The position numbers and the translations under genes were made by a program. Below the pieces are notes generated by a model. It was not told the origin of the DNA. It searched no databases and saw only the letters and a program-made list of their open reading frames with translations. 64,000 nucleotides of DNA from Rosistilla oblonga (GTDB taxonomy: Bacteria; Planctomycetota; Planctomycetia; Pirellulales; Pirellulaceae): assembly GCF_007751715.1 (NCBI RefSeq), contig NZ_CP036292.1, positions 5,773,339 through 5,837,338 on the forward strand, given 5' to 3'. Below are positions 19,887 through 30,400 of this stretch, in pieces (the first letter of the stretch is position 1; every line of letters begins with the position of its first letter).

Positions 19887-20729
19887 ATGAACAACGAAAC
19901 GGCAAATCCGATTCGCCTGGTCGTCTTCGACTGGGCCGGCACCACCATCGACTTTGGCTCCCAAGCCCCCGCGGCCGCCTTCACCAGCGTCTTCGCCGCT
20001 CGGGGAATCGAAGTCAGCGGCGATGAATCGCGCGCTCCGATGGGGCTGAATAAACGCGAGCATCTGATCGCGATGCTGCGTCAACCGGAGATCGCGAAGC
20101 GATGGCGAGATGTCTATCAAAAGGATTGGACCGACGACGATATCGATGCGATGTATCACGAGTTTGTGCCGTTGCAGCTGAAGGCGATCGAGCAGTTTGC
20201 CCAGTTGGTGCCACAGCTGACCGAGACGGTTCAACAATTGCGCGACCGCAACCTGCAGATCGCGGGAACGACAGGATACTTCCGCGCGGCAGCCGAAGCG
20301 GTTGCCGAACGCGCCGCCGCGGCTGGTTTTGCCCCCGACACCAACATCTGCGCCGATGACGTTCCCCAGGGCCGCCCCGCCCCTTGGATGATCTATCGCG
20401 CGATGGAACGCTTGGGCGTCTATCCGCCAGCCGCTGTCGTCAAAGTGGGCGATACGGTCGCCGACATCCAGTCCGGCCTATCCGCCGGTTGCTGGTCGAT
20501 CGGAGTCTGCGACAGCAGCAGTCTGACCGGACTTTCGGTCGAGCAATTCGCTGCGTTGACCGAAGATCAACGCAGCGATCAGCTGGCTCAAACCGCTGCG
20601 GCGTTTCGAGCTGCCGGTAGCCATGCGGTGATCGATTCGATCGCCGACCTGCCCGCGTTGATCGATACGATCAACGAACGCTCGCTGGAGTATCCGCAAG
20701 TCATCGATCCCGTCTCTGCCACGCTCTGA
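19887..20729 (+). CDS. phnX: Phosphonoacetaldehyde hydrolase (phosphonatase)
   Basis: 280 aa, close to the family norm. HAD motif I reads VFDWAGTTID with nucleophile D15 and the phosphonatase-specific alanine at 17. The Schiff-base lysine is K56 in MGLNKREHL. Motif III and the acidic motif are in VVKVGDTVADIQSG. It splits phosphonoacetaldehyde into acetaldehyde and phosphate in the cytoplasm. No PhnW aminotransferase gene is adjacent; instead the partner is an iron alcohol dehydrogenase 42 bp upstream. A PhoD-like phosphatase follows 52 bp downstream, so the three genes may be one phosphorus-acquisition operon. Confidence 0.94.
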   Translation: MNNETANPIRLVVFDWAGTTIDFGSQAPAAAFTSVFAARGIEVSGDESRAPMGLNKREHLIAMLRQPEIAKRWRDVYQKDWTDDDIDAMYHEFVPLQLKAIEQFAQLVPQLTETVQQLRDRNLQIAGTTGYFRAAAEAVAERAAAAGFAPDTNICADDVPQGRPAPWMIYRAMERLGVYPPAAVVKVGDTVADIQSGLSAGCWSIGVCDSSSLTGLSVEQFAALTEDQRSDQLAQTAAAFRAAGSHAVIDSIADLPALIDTINERSLEYPQVIDPVSATL

Positions 20730-20781
20730 TCGTCACACGCCGGTCCCATCCACCCCCTTCAATCACCCGAGAGCCCGCCCG

Positions 20782-22923
20782 ATGTCTGCACTGAATCGTC
20801 CCGCATCTGTTGAAACGCTCGCCGACCGCATCGCACTTTTCGCGTCTACCAGAGTATGGCGCGTCGCGCTGTTGGTCGCTCTGATCGCCGCGATCCAACC
20901 GGCGGCCCGCGCCAACGATGTCGTGGGGCCTATCGTCGGTGCGGTCGAATCGACGACGGCGCATCTTTTGTATCGTCCCGCGGCAGCGGAAAAGCGGATG
21001 CGGTTGACGCTCCTTTCCGAAACGGGCGACGTGATCAAGACGGTCGATGCGAACAGCGAACAGGCGAACGACTACGTCGCCAAGTTTGCCGTGGCGGGAC
21101 TGCAGCCCGGCACAACGTATCGCTATAAGATTGAAGAACTGACGGAAAATTCAAATCGCCAATCGAAATCAGTCGCGTTGGTGGAGGCCGATGAAAAGCA
21201 TGAGTTCACAACCGCCACGCTGGCACGCGACGACAACCGCGTGAGTGTCGGATTTGTCTCGTGCGTCGATATCGAACCCAACGGGATGTGGGCCGACATG
21301 CGGAACCTGGGGATCGATACGCTCTGCCTGATGGGCGACACGCCCTACATCGATACCGCCGATCTAAAGGTCGTACGCGACCGACATCGCAAGTTCATGC
21401 AGATGGATGACCTGGCCGCCCTCGCCCGATCGACTCCGGTCGTCGGCACCTGGGACGATCACGACTTTGGCTTGAACAACGGCAACGGATTGAACATGCA
21501 AACGGGAAAGCCGGCCACGCGTCGCGGCTTTGTCGAATACCGCGCCCACTCGCAATACGGCAACGGCGGCGAAGGGGTTTATCACAAGGTCGACCTCGGA
21601 ATGATCGAGGTCTTCCTGCTGGATCCGCGTTACTTTTCGCAGACCGAACCGTCGCCGGTCGATCCAAGCCAACCGACTTGTTTTGGCAAACAGCAGTGGG
21701 AATGGCTGTTGGAAGGCCTGCGGCAATCGAAGGCGCCGTTCAAGGTGCTGGCGATGGGAGCGATCTGGCAGGACAAGAAGAACCGCGAAACCGACGACAT
21801 GTTCACCTATTGGTACGAACGCGACGCGCTGTTGGATTTTGTCAAACAGCAGAAGATCGGGGGCGTCGTGTTGTTGGGAGGGGACATTCACGTCGCGCGA
21901 CATCTACGGCATCCGCAACGCGTCGGTTACGATCTGCACGACTTTGTGATCTCGCCCGGGCACACCCGCGTGATCACGGAACTGGACGTCTATCACCCGT
22001 CGCTGGAATGGTCGCTTGTCGAAGGCTGGCAGTTCTTGACGCTGACTGCTTCGGGAAAGGGAGACGATCGCAAACTGGTAGCTCAGTTTCGTCAGCCCGA
22101 CGGAATCGTGAACCGCGAGGTCGTCATCGATCTCGAATCGGCAACGCCAATCACAACCGAAGAGAATGGCGACACGGAATCTCTGTCGCGTGAATTGCGA
22201 GCGTATTGGAGCTTCGACGGCGACCTCTCCAATGCGTCGGTCTTGGGAGATCGAATCGATGCGTCGGCGAAAAATGGAGCTGCCGTCGTCGCGGATGCTG
22301 GAATCCGCGGCGGTGCGGTTCAACTGAAGCGTTCGCAGCAACAGTTCCTCAACGTCCCTCGCAGCTTCCTCGACGAGACCTCCACCGCTCACACCGTCTC
22401 GGCTTGGTTCCGATCCGACAGCCTGCCGGCTCACGGTTCTTCAGAGCGTCAGTTTCTCTTTGAGAGCACCGCCGAAGGGGCTCCCGACGGCCAGCGCGCC
22501 TGGCACTTGTCGCTCGGTTTGCGAACGGGCGAAAATCCAGATCAGGTCAATTTGCAAGTCCATACTGTGACGCTGCAGCCGGCGGCCAAGCCCGAAGCCG
22601 CTCCGCAAGCGATCGCGCAAACGCCGTTTGGCGCGATGCTCGACCGCGACCAACTGAAAGGCCAATGGAATCATGTCGCTTTGACGTTTGATGGCCAACG
22701 GATGCAGATGTTCTTCAACGGACAAATCGCGATCGATCAACCGCTCCCCATCCCCGGGCCGGCAGCCGAATTCGGCGGCTTGATCCTCGGCGGACACCGC
22801 GCCGGCGTGGGCCGCAATTTTGATGGCGCGATCGATGAGGTGGCGATCTGGCAACGGGTCCTCTCAGCAGCTGAACTGCAATCGCTGTACGGGAACGGCA
22901 AACCGGCCAAGATCGGCCAATAG
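20782..22923 (+). CDS. PhoD-like phosphatase with C-terminal LamG-like domain
   Basis: 713 aa. A long basic n-region and hydrophobic stretch (WRVALLVALIAAIQPAARA) give a signal peptide ending near residue 44. An N-terminal Fn3-like PhoD domain precedes the metallophosphatase core: SCVDIEPNG, LMGDTPYIDTADL, TWDDHDFGLNNG and LLGGDIHVARHL carry the metal ligands. From about residue 465 a concanavalin/LamG-like domain follows (AYWSFDGDLSNASVLGD, WNHVALTFDGQRMQMFFNGQ, IDEVAIWQRVLSAAELQSLY). It should be an exported phosphodi- or monoesterase, with the LamG domain perhaps binding a polysaccharide. It follows phnX by 52 bp, in keeping with a role in phosphorus supply. Confidence 0.9.
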   Translation: MSALNRPASVETLADRIALFASTRVWRVALLVALIAAIQPAARANDVVGPIVGAVESTTAHLLYRPAAAEKRMRLTLLSETGDVIKTVDANSEQANDYVAKFAVAGLQPGTTYRYKIEELTENSNRQSKSVALVEADEKHEFTTATLARDDNRVSVGFVSCVDIEPNGMWADMRNLGIDTLCLMGDTPYIDTADLKVVRDRHRKFMQMDDLAALARSTPVVGTWDDHDFGLNNGNGLNMQTGKPATRRGFVEYRAHSQYGNGGEGVYHKVDLGMIEVFLLDPRYFSQTEPSPVDPSQPTCFGKQQWEWLLEGLRQSKAPFKVLAMGAIWQDKKNRETDDMFTYWYERDALLDFVKQQKIGGVVLLGGDIHVARHLRHPQRVGYDLHDFVISPGHTRVITELDVYHPSLEWSLVEGWQFLTLTASGKGDDRKLVAQFRQPDGIVNREVVIDLESATPITTEENGDTESLSRELRAYWSFDGDLSNASVLGDRIDASAKNGAAVVADAGIRGGAVQLKRSQQQFLNVPRSFLDETSTAHTVSAWFRSDSLPAHGSSERQFLFESTAEGAPDGQRAWHLSLGLRTGENPDQVNLQVHTVTLQPAAKPEAAPQAIAQTPFGAMLDRDQLKGQWNHVALTFDGQRMQMFFNGQIAIDQPLPIPGPAAEFGGLILGGHRAGVGRNFDGAIDEVAIWQRVLSAAELQSLYGNGKPAKIGQ

Positions 22924-23393
22924 CAGGCGTTGCGGAAAACGCAGCAGGTTGCCGCGCCGCGGCACAGATTTCCCTGGGTGGAAAGATAGGCCATTTGGGT
23001 GGAATCCGAACGCGGCGCTTGCCAGGATGTCAGACAGCAAATAGCATGTGGTTTGAAGGAATGGAACCGCCAGGGTCTCTTGGTCCGATCCGACGACGCA
23101 GACGTTCAGCGAATGGCATGTGGTTTGACCCAATGGAAAACGCCCTCGCAGGGCTTCAGATTTCGATCGAGATCGCCCATGAAAAACCGCTTGCCTTCCA
23201 CTTCTTTGCCTACCCCTCGTGATGGTTCTGCGGCTTTCGCCCAGGATCGAATTCCCGCCTCTCGCTTAGCCTCTCGCCCGTTCGCGTTTTCTAACAGCGA
23301 CCGCCCCGCATCCGCCTTTGCGTGCGGCCATCGGTTGCCTTGAATAATCGAAGCGAGTTGCGCCGGCTTGCACATCCTTTGGAGAAAAAAACG
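22924..23393. other. Intergenic region upstream of the triple-DUF1080 gene
   Basis: 470 bp without a supported gene. Two short repeats of GCATGTGGTTTGA lie at about 23044 and 23118, 74 bp apart. No terminator or promoter could be named with confidence. Confidence 0.5.
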
Positions 23394-25508
23394 ATGAGAC
23401 GAATAGGTCCGATGGCCTTCGCAACCCTTGTCATGCTGTCGCTGACAATTGGAATCCATTCAGCCCAATCGACCGCCAACGCGGCGGCTCCCGAAGGCTT
23501 TACGCCTCTGTTCAACGGCACCGATCTGTCGGGCTGGAAGGGTTTGGTTGGGAACCCCAAGACGCGAGCGGCGATGAGCGCCGACGAACTGGCCGCGGCT
23601 CAAAAGGAAGCTGACCAACTGATGCGCGACCACTGGTCGGTCGAAGATGGCGTGCTGAAGTTCGACGGTAAGGGGAAGAGCCTGTGCACCGATAAGGACT
23701 ACGGCGATTTCGAAATGTACGTCGACTGGAAGATTTTGGAGGGAGGCGACAGCGGGATCTATCTGCGTGGCAGCCCCCAGATCCAGATCTGGGACACCGA
23801 GTTTGAGAACTATTTCCGCCACGGTGCCGAAAACGGTTCGGGTGCGTTGTGGAACAACCAAAAGAACCCACGTTTCCCGCTAGCCAAAGCAGACAAGCCG
23901 GTTGGCCAATGGAACAGGTTCTACATCCGCATGGTCGGCGAACGCGTGACCGTCAAGCTGAATGACACGCTGGTCTTCGACGACGTCGTGATGGAAAACA
24001 TCTGGGACCGCGGCCTGCCGATCTACCCTCGCGGCCAGATCGAACTGCAGAACCATGGCAACACGCTCTACTTCCGCGACATCTCGATCCGCGAGATCCC
24101 GACCGAAGAAGCCAACGAGATCCTGGCAGCTCGCGAGCCATCCGACTTGTTCACGCCGATCTTCAATGGCAAAGACCTGACCGGATGGAAAGGTAAGTTG
24201 GACGAGCACGAAGTCATCGACGGCGCGATCGTCTGCAAGCCAGGCAAAGCGGGAACGATCTTCACCGAAAAAGAATACTCCGACTTCGTCGCTCTATTCG
24301 AATTCAAACTGCCACCGGGCGGAAACCATGGCCTGACCCTGCGTTATCCGGGCACCGGAGCGCCGCACTTGGACGGCTTGGAACTGCAGATCCTCGACGA
24401 CGAAGATCCTAAATACGCCAAGCTCGACCCACGCCAATACCACGGTTCGGTCTACGGCCTGGCCGCCCCTCACCGCGGTTACCTGCGTCCGACCGGCGAA
24501 TGGAACTTCCAAAAGGTGACGATGGTTGGTTCGAATGTCAAAGTCGAACTCAACGGAACGACGATCCTGGAAACCGACCTGTCGACGATCAAAGAATCGA
24601 AGGATGGCGAAGTGCCTCCGGGAGCCAAGCGTAAGAGCGGCCACTTCGGTCTGTGCGGCCACAACGATCAGGTTGCGATTCGCAACTTGCAGATCCGCGA
24701 ACTGCCAGGCGAACCAGCGACGCCGCCTAGCCGCGACATCGCGATCAGCCCAACCGATGGCCCGATCAAGCTGTTCAACGGTCGCAACCTGGAAGGTTTT
24801 TACACCTGGATCCGCGACACTGCCTACGCCGATCCTCGCAAGATCTTCACCGTCAAGGATGGCATGATCCACATCACGGGCGATGGCTGGGGTGGACTGA
24901 TCACCAACGATTATTACCGCGATTACCACTTGATCGTCGAATTCAAATGGGGCGAGCGAACCTGGAGCACCCGTAAGGACCGTGCTCGCGACAGCGGCGT
25001 TCTGCTGCACTGCTGGGGTCCCGATGGCGGATATGCCAAGACCTGGATGGCATCGATCGAAGCCCAGATCATCGAAGGAGGCGTCGGCGATATCTTGGTT
25101 CTCACGGGAACCGATCCCGAGACCGGGCAGGTCCTGCCGACTTCGTTGAGCGCTGAGATCACCAAGGATCGCGACGGCGAGAAGATCTGGAAGAAGGGTG
25201 GCGAGATGACCTCGCTTTCCCGCGGCCGCGTCAACTGGCTGAAACGTGATGTCGATTGGGCCGACAAGGTCGACTTCCGCGGCAAAGACGACGTCGAAAG
25301 TCCGTTCGGTGAATGGACTCGGATGGAAGTCATCGCCGATGGAGATCACTTGATCTACAAAGTCAACGGCGTTGTCATCAACGAAGCCTTCGACGCTTCG
25401 CCAAGCTTCGGCAAGCTGCTGTTGCAAACCGAGTTGGCCGAGATGTTTGTCCGCCGCTACGAACTGTGGCCACTGGGCAAAGCTCCCAACGACGAGCTGA
25501 AGCAATAA
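23394..25508 (+). CDS. Secreted protein with three DUF1080 (3-keto-disaccharide hydrolase) domains
   Basis: 704 aa from the ATG at 23394 (MRRIGPMAFATLVML), with GGAG 9-12 bases upstream; the frame begins earlier at 23322. A signal peptide ends near residue 32. Three DUF1080 jelly-roll domains follow, each opening with an xLFNGxxLxGW motif: about 36-234 (LFNGTDLSGWKG), 251-437 (IFNGKDLTGWKG) and 457-693 (LFNGRNLEGFYTW). The first two are close relatives of the two domains in the 59057-60340 gene; the third is divergent, with a large insertion. The family includes 3-keto-glycoside hydrolases, so a role in oxidative disaccharide or glycoside breakdown outside the cytoplasm is likely. Single or double domains are the usual form. 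Confidence 0.92.
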   Translation: MRRIGPMAFATLVMLSLTIGIHSAQSTANAAAPEGFTPLFNGTDLSGWKGLVGNPKTRAAMSADELAAAQKEADQLMRDHWSVEDGVLKFDGKGKSLCTDKDYGDFEMYVDWKILEGGDSGIYLRGSPQIQIWDTEFENYFRHGAENGSGALWNNQKNPRFPLAKADKPVGQWNRFYIRMVGERVTVKLNDTLVFDDVVMENIWDRGLPIYPRGQIELQNHGNTLYFRDISIREIPTEEANEILAAREPSDLFTPIFNGKDLTGWKGKLDEHEVIDGAIVCKPGKAGTIFTEKEYSDFVALFEFKLPPGGNHGLTLRYPGTGAPHLDGLELQILDDEDPKYAKLDPRQYHGSVYGLAAPHRGYLRPTGEWNFQKVTMVGSNVKVELNGTTILETDLSTIKESKDGEVPPGAKRKSGHFGLCGHNDQVAIRNLQIRELPGEPATPPSRDIAISPTDGPIKLFNGRNLEGFYTWIRDTAYADPRKIFTVKDGMIHITGDGWGGLITNDYYRDYHLIVEFKWGERTWSTRKDRARDSGVLLHCWGPDGGYAKTWMASIEAQIIEGGVGDILVLTGTDPETGQVLPTSLSAEITKDRDGEKIWKKGGEMTSLSRGRVNWLKRDVDWADKVDFRGKDDVESPFGEWTRMEVIADGDHLIYKVNGVVINEAFDASPSFGKLLLQTELAEMFVRRYELWPLGKAPNDELKQ

Positions 25509-25761
25509 TCAAAACGTTGATCGTTCATTCCGCAAAACCAGTCGCAGCCTAAGCGGCGGCTGGCCGATGGGTAAACGTCAACGGACGAGAATTCGAAACG
25601 ACGCGCTGCGATCCGCAGGGCGTCGTTTTTTTGTGCGCACACTGAGATCCGTTTAACCGAGTTGCCAGCAGGGCCGCGAATCGAGCTGCACCGTTAGGCC
25701 GCACGGTCCACGCGATCACGTGATCACGCACGAGATCCCATACGCCAACGGCGTTATCGAA

Positions 25762-25931
25762 GGTAGCCGGTGGTCGAGCGAAGCGAGGCCACCGGAAGCT
25801 AAACGAAGATTAAAGCATTGACCGCGAAGGCGGTCACAGAACGTCCGCCATCGATGTGTGCCCGCCTTCGGGGGCAACTTGAACCGAGAATCTTAGACCG
25901 GTGGCCTCGCTTCGCTCGACCACCGGCTACC
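25762..25931. repeat. Long inverted repeat, 34-bp perfect arms
   Basis: Arms at 25762-25795 and 25898-25931 are perfect inverted copies (GGTAGCCGGTGGTCGAGCGA and onward), with a 102-bp loop. The loop holds a smaller perfect hairpin at 25820-25835 (GACCGC, GAAG, GCGGTC). Copies of the CCACCGGCTA(C/A)CGTCTGTAA phrase follow on the right. It lies between the triple-DUF1080 gene and the convergent DUF1501 gene, and may act as a terminator. The sequence style is that of dispersed planctomycete intergenic repeats. No transposase is present. Confidence 0.88.
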
Positions 25932-25989
25932 GTCTGTAACGCTTCCAGCGTTGTACCACCGGCTAACGTCTGTAAAGCCAACGGCGTCG

Positions 25990-27432
25990 TTATGCGATCA
26001 CTTCTTTGACGACTCGGGCTGGCCGATGAGCGGTGACGATCTGTTGCTGGTTGCGGTGGGGGAAGACGACTTGTTCGTGATCGAGCCCAAACAGATGCAT
26101 CACGGTCGCTTGGAAGTCGTTCGGCGTGACGATGTTTTCGACCGCGTGATGACCAAACTCATCGGTCTTGCCAAACGTCATCCCGCCGCGGACACCGCCA
26201 CCGGCCATCCAGATGCTAAAGCCCTGGCCGTTGTGATCGCGGCCCGCTTTGTCCGCGGCTCCTTGCCCCTGCGTCACGGGCAGCCGGCCGATCTCGCCGC
26301 CCCAGTGGACCAGGGTGCTGTCGAGCATTCCGCGTTGGCGAAGGTCGGCGACCAACGCGGCGGTCGGTTGATCGGTCTTCTCGCAGACCGAGGTCAGGCC
26401 GCCTTTGAGATTGCTGTGATTGTCCCAAGGCTGGCCGCTGTGGAACAGCTGCACAAACCGGACGCCTCGTTCGACAAGCCGCCGAGCCAACAGGCACCGC
26501 GTGCCGTATTCGCGCGACTTGGGATTATCCAAGCCGTACATCTTGTGCGTCGCGGCGGTCTCCTGCGAGATGTCCAATGCTTCGGTCGCGGCGGTTTGCA
26601 TCCGGGCGGCAAGTTCGTAGCTGGCGATCCGGGCTTCGAGATCCGATTCGCCCGGATGCGCGTCCAGATGCTGGCGATTCAGTTCTTGCAAGAAGTCGAG
26701 GTTCTGACGTTGGTAGTCTCCAGCCAGATGCGATGGCGGCTGCAGGTTGAGGATCCGCGGCTCCTTAGGTCGCAGGACCGTTCCCTGGAACATCGACGGC
26801 ATAAAACCGTTGCTCCAGTTCGTTGCCCCGTCGACGGGATGGCCGCCGGGATCGGCGAGGACCATGAACGCGGGAAGGTCTTGCGTTTCGGAGCCCAGGG
26901 CGTAGGTCAGCCACGAACCAAACGTCGGCCGCCCCAAAACCGCGGGGATGCCGCCGTGGAAATAGCGGATCGAAACCTCGTGCCCATTGGCACCGGTATG
27001 CATACTGCGGATCAGGCACAGTTCATCGGCCACGCCCGCGGTGTGCGGCAGCAATTCGGACAGCTCCATCCCGCATTGGCCATGCGCCTTAAACTTGAAC
27101 GGGCTGCCGAGCAGTTTTTTGCTGGCGTCGTTGACAAACGAAAAATGGATATCGCCCGAGTATTCGGTGCCGTCGTATTTGGTCAGCTCCGGCTTGGGAT
27201 CGGTCAGATCCATGTGCGACGGGCCGCCGTGTTGGAACAGCGAGATCATCGCCCGAGCCCGCGGCTGGAAGTGCGTTTGCCGCGGCAACAGATCGTTGTG
27301 CGGCGTCGCCTTCAGCACCGGCGGCTTGGCCGTCGCGGTCTCTTGAGCCAGCATCCACTGCAGCGCCAGCGAACCGACGCCCATGCCGGTGCTCTGCAAA
27401 AATTGCCGTCGTGTTTTGGGAAGCATAGTCAT
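25990..27432 (-). CDS. DUF1501 family protein, TAT-exported
   Basis: 480 aa. The N-terminus has a twin-arginine signal (TRRQFLQSTGMGVGSLALQ). The rest has the DUF1501 alkaline phosphatase/sulfatase-like fold: MISLFQHGGPSHMDL, LIRSMHTGANGHEV, HWGGEIGRLP, GRDHNGQGFSIWMAGGGV, FGHHAVENIVTPND and TVMHLFGLDHE carry likely metal ligands. DUF1501 genes are commonly paired with PSD1-cytochrome genes in planctomycetes, and here the PSD1 gene lies 13 bp upstream on the same strand. The substrate of the pair is unknown; polysaccharide or sulfate-ester processing is usually suggested. Confidence 0.92.
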   Translation of the reverse strand: MTMLPKTRRQFLQSTGMGVGSLALQWMLAQETATAKPPVLKATPHNDLLPRQTHFQPRARAMISLFQHGGPSHMDLTDPKPELTKYDGTEYSGDIHFSFVNDASKKLLGSPFKFKAHGQCGMELSELLPHTAGVADELCLIRSMHTGANGHEVSIRYFHGGIPAVLGRPTFGSWLTYALGSETQDLPAFMVLADPGGHPVDGATNWSNGFMPSMFQGTVLRPKEPRILNLQPPSHLAGDYQRQNLDFLQELNRQHLDAHPGESDLEARIASYELAARMQTAATEALDISQETAATHKMYGLDNPKSREYGTRCLLARRLVERGVRFVQLFHSGQPWDNHSNLKGGLTSVCEKTDQPTAALVADLRQRGMLDSTLVHWGGEIGRLPVTQGQGAADKAGRDHNGQGFSIWMAGGGVRGGMTFGKTDEFGHHAVENIVTPNDFQATVMHLFGLDHEQVVFPHRNQQQIVTAHRPARVVKEVIA

Positions 27433-27445
27433 GCGAAGCTCGCGG

Positions 27446-30400
27446 TTATTCGATGTACAGGAATTCGTTGGAATTGATCAGCATCTGGCAGATGTTGATT
27501 AACACCTGGCGTCCCGGTGTTTTGTCTTGCGGTGTGCCCTGAGGGTCGGCAAACAGCTGAGTCAGTTGGCGGTTGGCAAACTGCAACGCGGTTTGCATCT
27601 CGGAATCGGTTGGCGAGCGCGACAACACGATTTGCCAAGCGGCAGCGATCTGAGCTGGCAGCGGCGCGATGTCCTCCGATTTGGCGGGGCCGCCAAAATC
27701 TGCGACCGAATCGTAGACGTGCGGCTTGCCGTCGGAGGGTGTAAAGTCGAGCTTTACTTGCCAGCTGAAGGAGTCGGACGTTTCGCTGGTCAAACAATCG
27801 GTGACAAGGTCGATCGTTTCGCCGCTGGCGACAGCAAAGGTCGCGACGTCGGTAGCCGTCGAATTGTGAAACGCGTTCCAGCTGCCTCGCAGTCCGCCGG
27901 CCGAAAGGATCCGCCCGCGAACGCCATCGCCGTTTTCGCTGCTATGCTGCAGCGATCCAGAAATACTCAACTGGCCGTCGGCCGGAGCGGTCCAGCGTCG
28001 GATGGCGGGATTCTTCGGATTGCCAGGATGACCACCGGTTTTAGTCAGAAAGACCCAACCGAAACCAGGAGCTGGCACTTTGGGGCCTCCCTGATACTGC
28101 GTCCCTGTAAAGTTCGGCAACGCTTCGAAACGAGCCAGCATGCCGGTCGCTTCGTCGACTTCTCCCGTGCCGTAAGTCCAGATCGGTTTGGGGATCGCCG
28201 GCATCCACGAACTGTCGACCGCTTCGCTAGCCGCAGCGTCTTCGTTTGACGCCGACCGTTTGGCTTGTTCGGCGGCGACGGCGCGCTGCGCGACCAAGGC
28301 GGCTTGTTCGAGGATGAAGTCGCCGTTGAGCATCATCAGCGACTGGGGAGCGACGGTCGAGACCGAGCGGACGTCGCAGTTGATGCTCATCACCGGGGCG
28401 TCGAATGTCTGCAACATGCCGACCGGCTGGCTGCGTCGCGCCCGGACGTAGATGCTGCGCCGCGGCCGCTTGGCATCGACGCGGACCTGTCCGGTTTCAT
28501 CTTCGGCGATATCGACGGGAGGCCCAAACCGATCGACGTCGAGATTGCCGGAGACCGACAGGATCGAATCGCGAAGGATTTCCGCGTCGACTCGCTGCAG
28601 CGACTTTCGCCAATAGTAATGGTTATCGGCATCGATCGCCTCGCGCGTCGGTTCGCGATACGACGACTGACGCCACGCTGTCGATTTCAGGATCTGACGA
28701 TGCAGGTGCTTCAAACTCCAACCGTGCTGGACAAAATCGTTTGCCAACCAATCGAGCAATTCCGGATGCGTCGGTTCCCCGCCCAAGCGACCAAAGTCGC
28801 CCGGAGTCGACACGATCCCGCGACCGAAGTGATGCATCCAAATCCGATTCACGATCGCTCGCGGCGTCAGCGGATTGCTTTTGGCGTCGGTCAACCAACG
28901 AGCAAAGGCTAGCCGCCGGCCGGTCGTTGGCAATTCGGGATCGTTGCTGGGGAATTGGGCCACGGCGCCTTCGGGAGCGACGACGGTCAGCCCCGCCGGC
29001 AACACTTCCTGCTTGGGTTGGTTGAAGTCGCCGCGGTGAAACAGATGCGTGACCGGCGCGTGATTGGGCGCTTCGACCAACGCGTGGATGAACTCTTCGA
29101 CAGGCTTCTTGGCTCGCATCTCGCCGATCCGTTTGTCGATTTCCTTCAGTTCCTTCGCCGCATCGGGCCGGTATTGGTACAGAACGCCAGCGGTGATGTT
29201 GACGGCGGGGTTGGCCGCCAGCAGCTTCTTCTGCTCTTCCGTCCGTTTGTCCTTGGCGGTGTTGTAGGCCTCGCGAAGCTGTGAACGCTGTGGCTCTTCA
29301 AATTTCAGCAGCTCTTCTTCAAAGACCTCTTGGATAAACGCAGCCTGCTTCTCCGCTCGCTCCTTCGCGACCAGCTTGACCTCCTCTTCGATCGCCGCTG
29401 CGGCAGCCCGATCGGCGGCGGTGTACAACGAGACCAATCGGCTCCTGGGTGCCTTCCAAGCTTTCCAGTCCAGCGCCGGTTCGAAGACCGATCGGATTGC
29501 AAAATAATCGACATGCGAAATCGGATCGTAACGGTGATCGTGGCACTGGGCGCAGTGCACGCTGGAACCCAACAGCGTGCTGCAAACGATCTGCATCGTG
29601 TCGGCGATCGTCTTGTTGCGAGCTTCGGGACTGTTGTCGCCGCTGCCAGTTCCATCGGCTGCCATCCGCAGAAAACCGGTTGCGCTCAGCAGTTCGATCT
29701 GCTCCGCAGTCCAATCGCCGTTGGCAGGCCCGGCGAGTTCATCGCCAGCGATCTGTTCGGTGATAAAGCGGTCAAACGGTTTGTCGGCGCTAAACGACCG
29801 GATCACGTAGTCGCGATACCGCCACGCCCAATCGCGACTGCTGTCCTTGACCGTGTAGCCGTCGCTGTCGGCATAGCCCGCTGCGTCCAACCAATGCCGG
29901 GCCCAGCGTTCGCCATAATGCGGCGAACGCAGCAGCTCTTCGACGAGCTGTTCGTACCAATCGGGATCGGAATGCTGCATCCATTGGTCGACTTGTTCCG
30001 CGGTCGGCGGAAGACCAATCAAGTCGTTAAACAGGCGCAGGATCGTGGTGAAGCGATCGGCGTCGGGCGAAAAGCTTAAGCCTTCGGGCATCGCGGCGGC
30101 CAACAACGCATCGATCGGCGTGCGGATCGTCCCTCGCGCTTCGGGAAGCGGCGTCTGCGGCGGCGCGATCGGTTGGTAGGCCCAGTAGTTGCGTTCCTCT
30201 TCGGTGATCGGGATCCCCGGCCCGATCTGTTCCGGTTCGGGACGCAGCGTCGCGGCGCCGCTGGCGATCCATTGTTCCAGGATCGCAATTTTGTCGTCCG
30301 ATACGCGAGCTTCCCCCGGTGGCATGTCGCCGTCGCGAACGCGCGTCAGCAACAAACTCTCCTCGGGATCGCCCGGCACAAGCGCCGTTCCCGAATCGCC

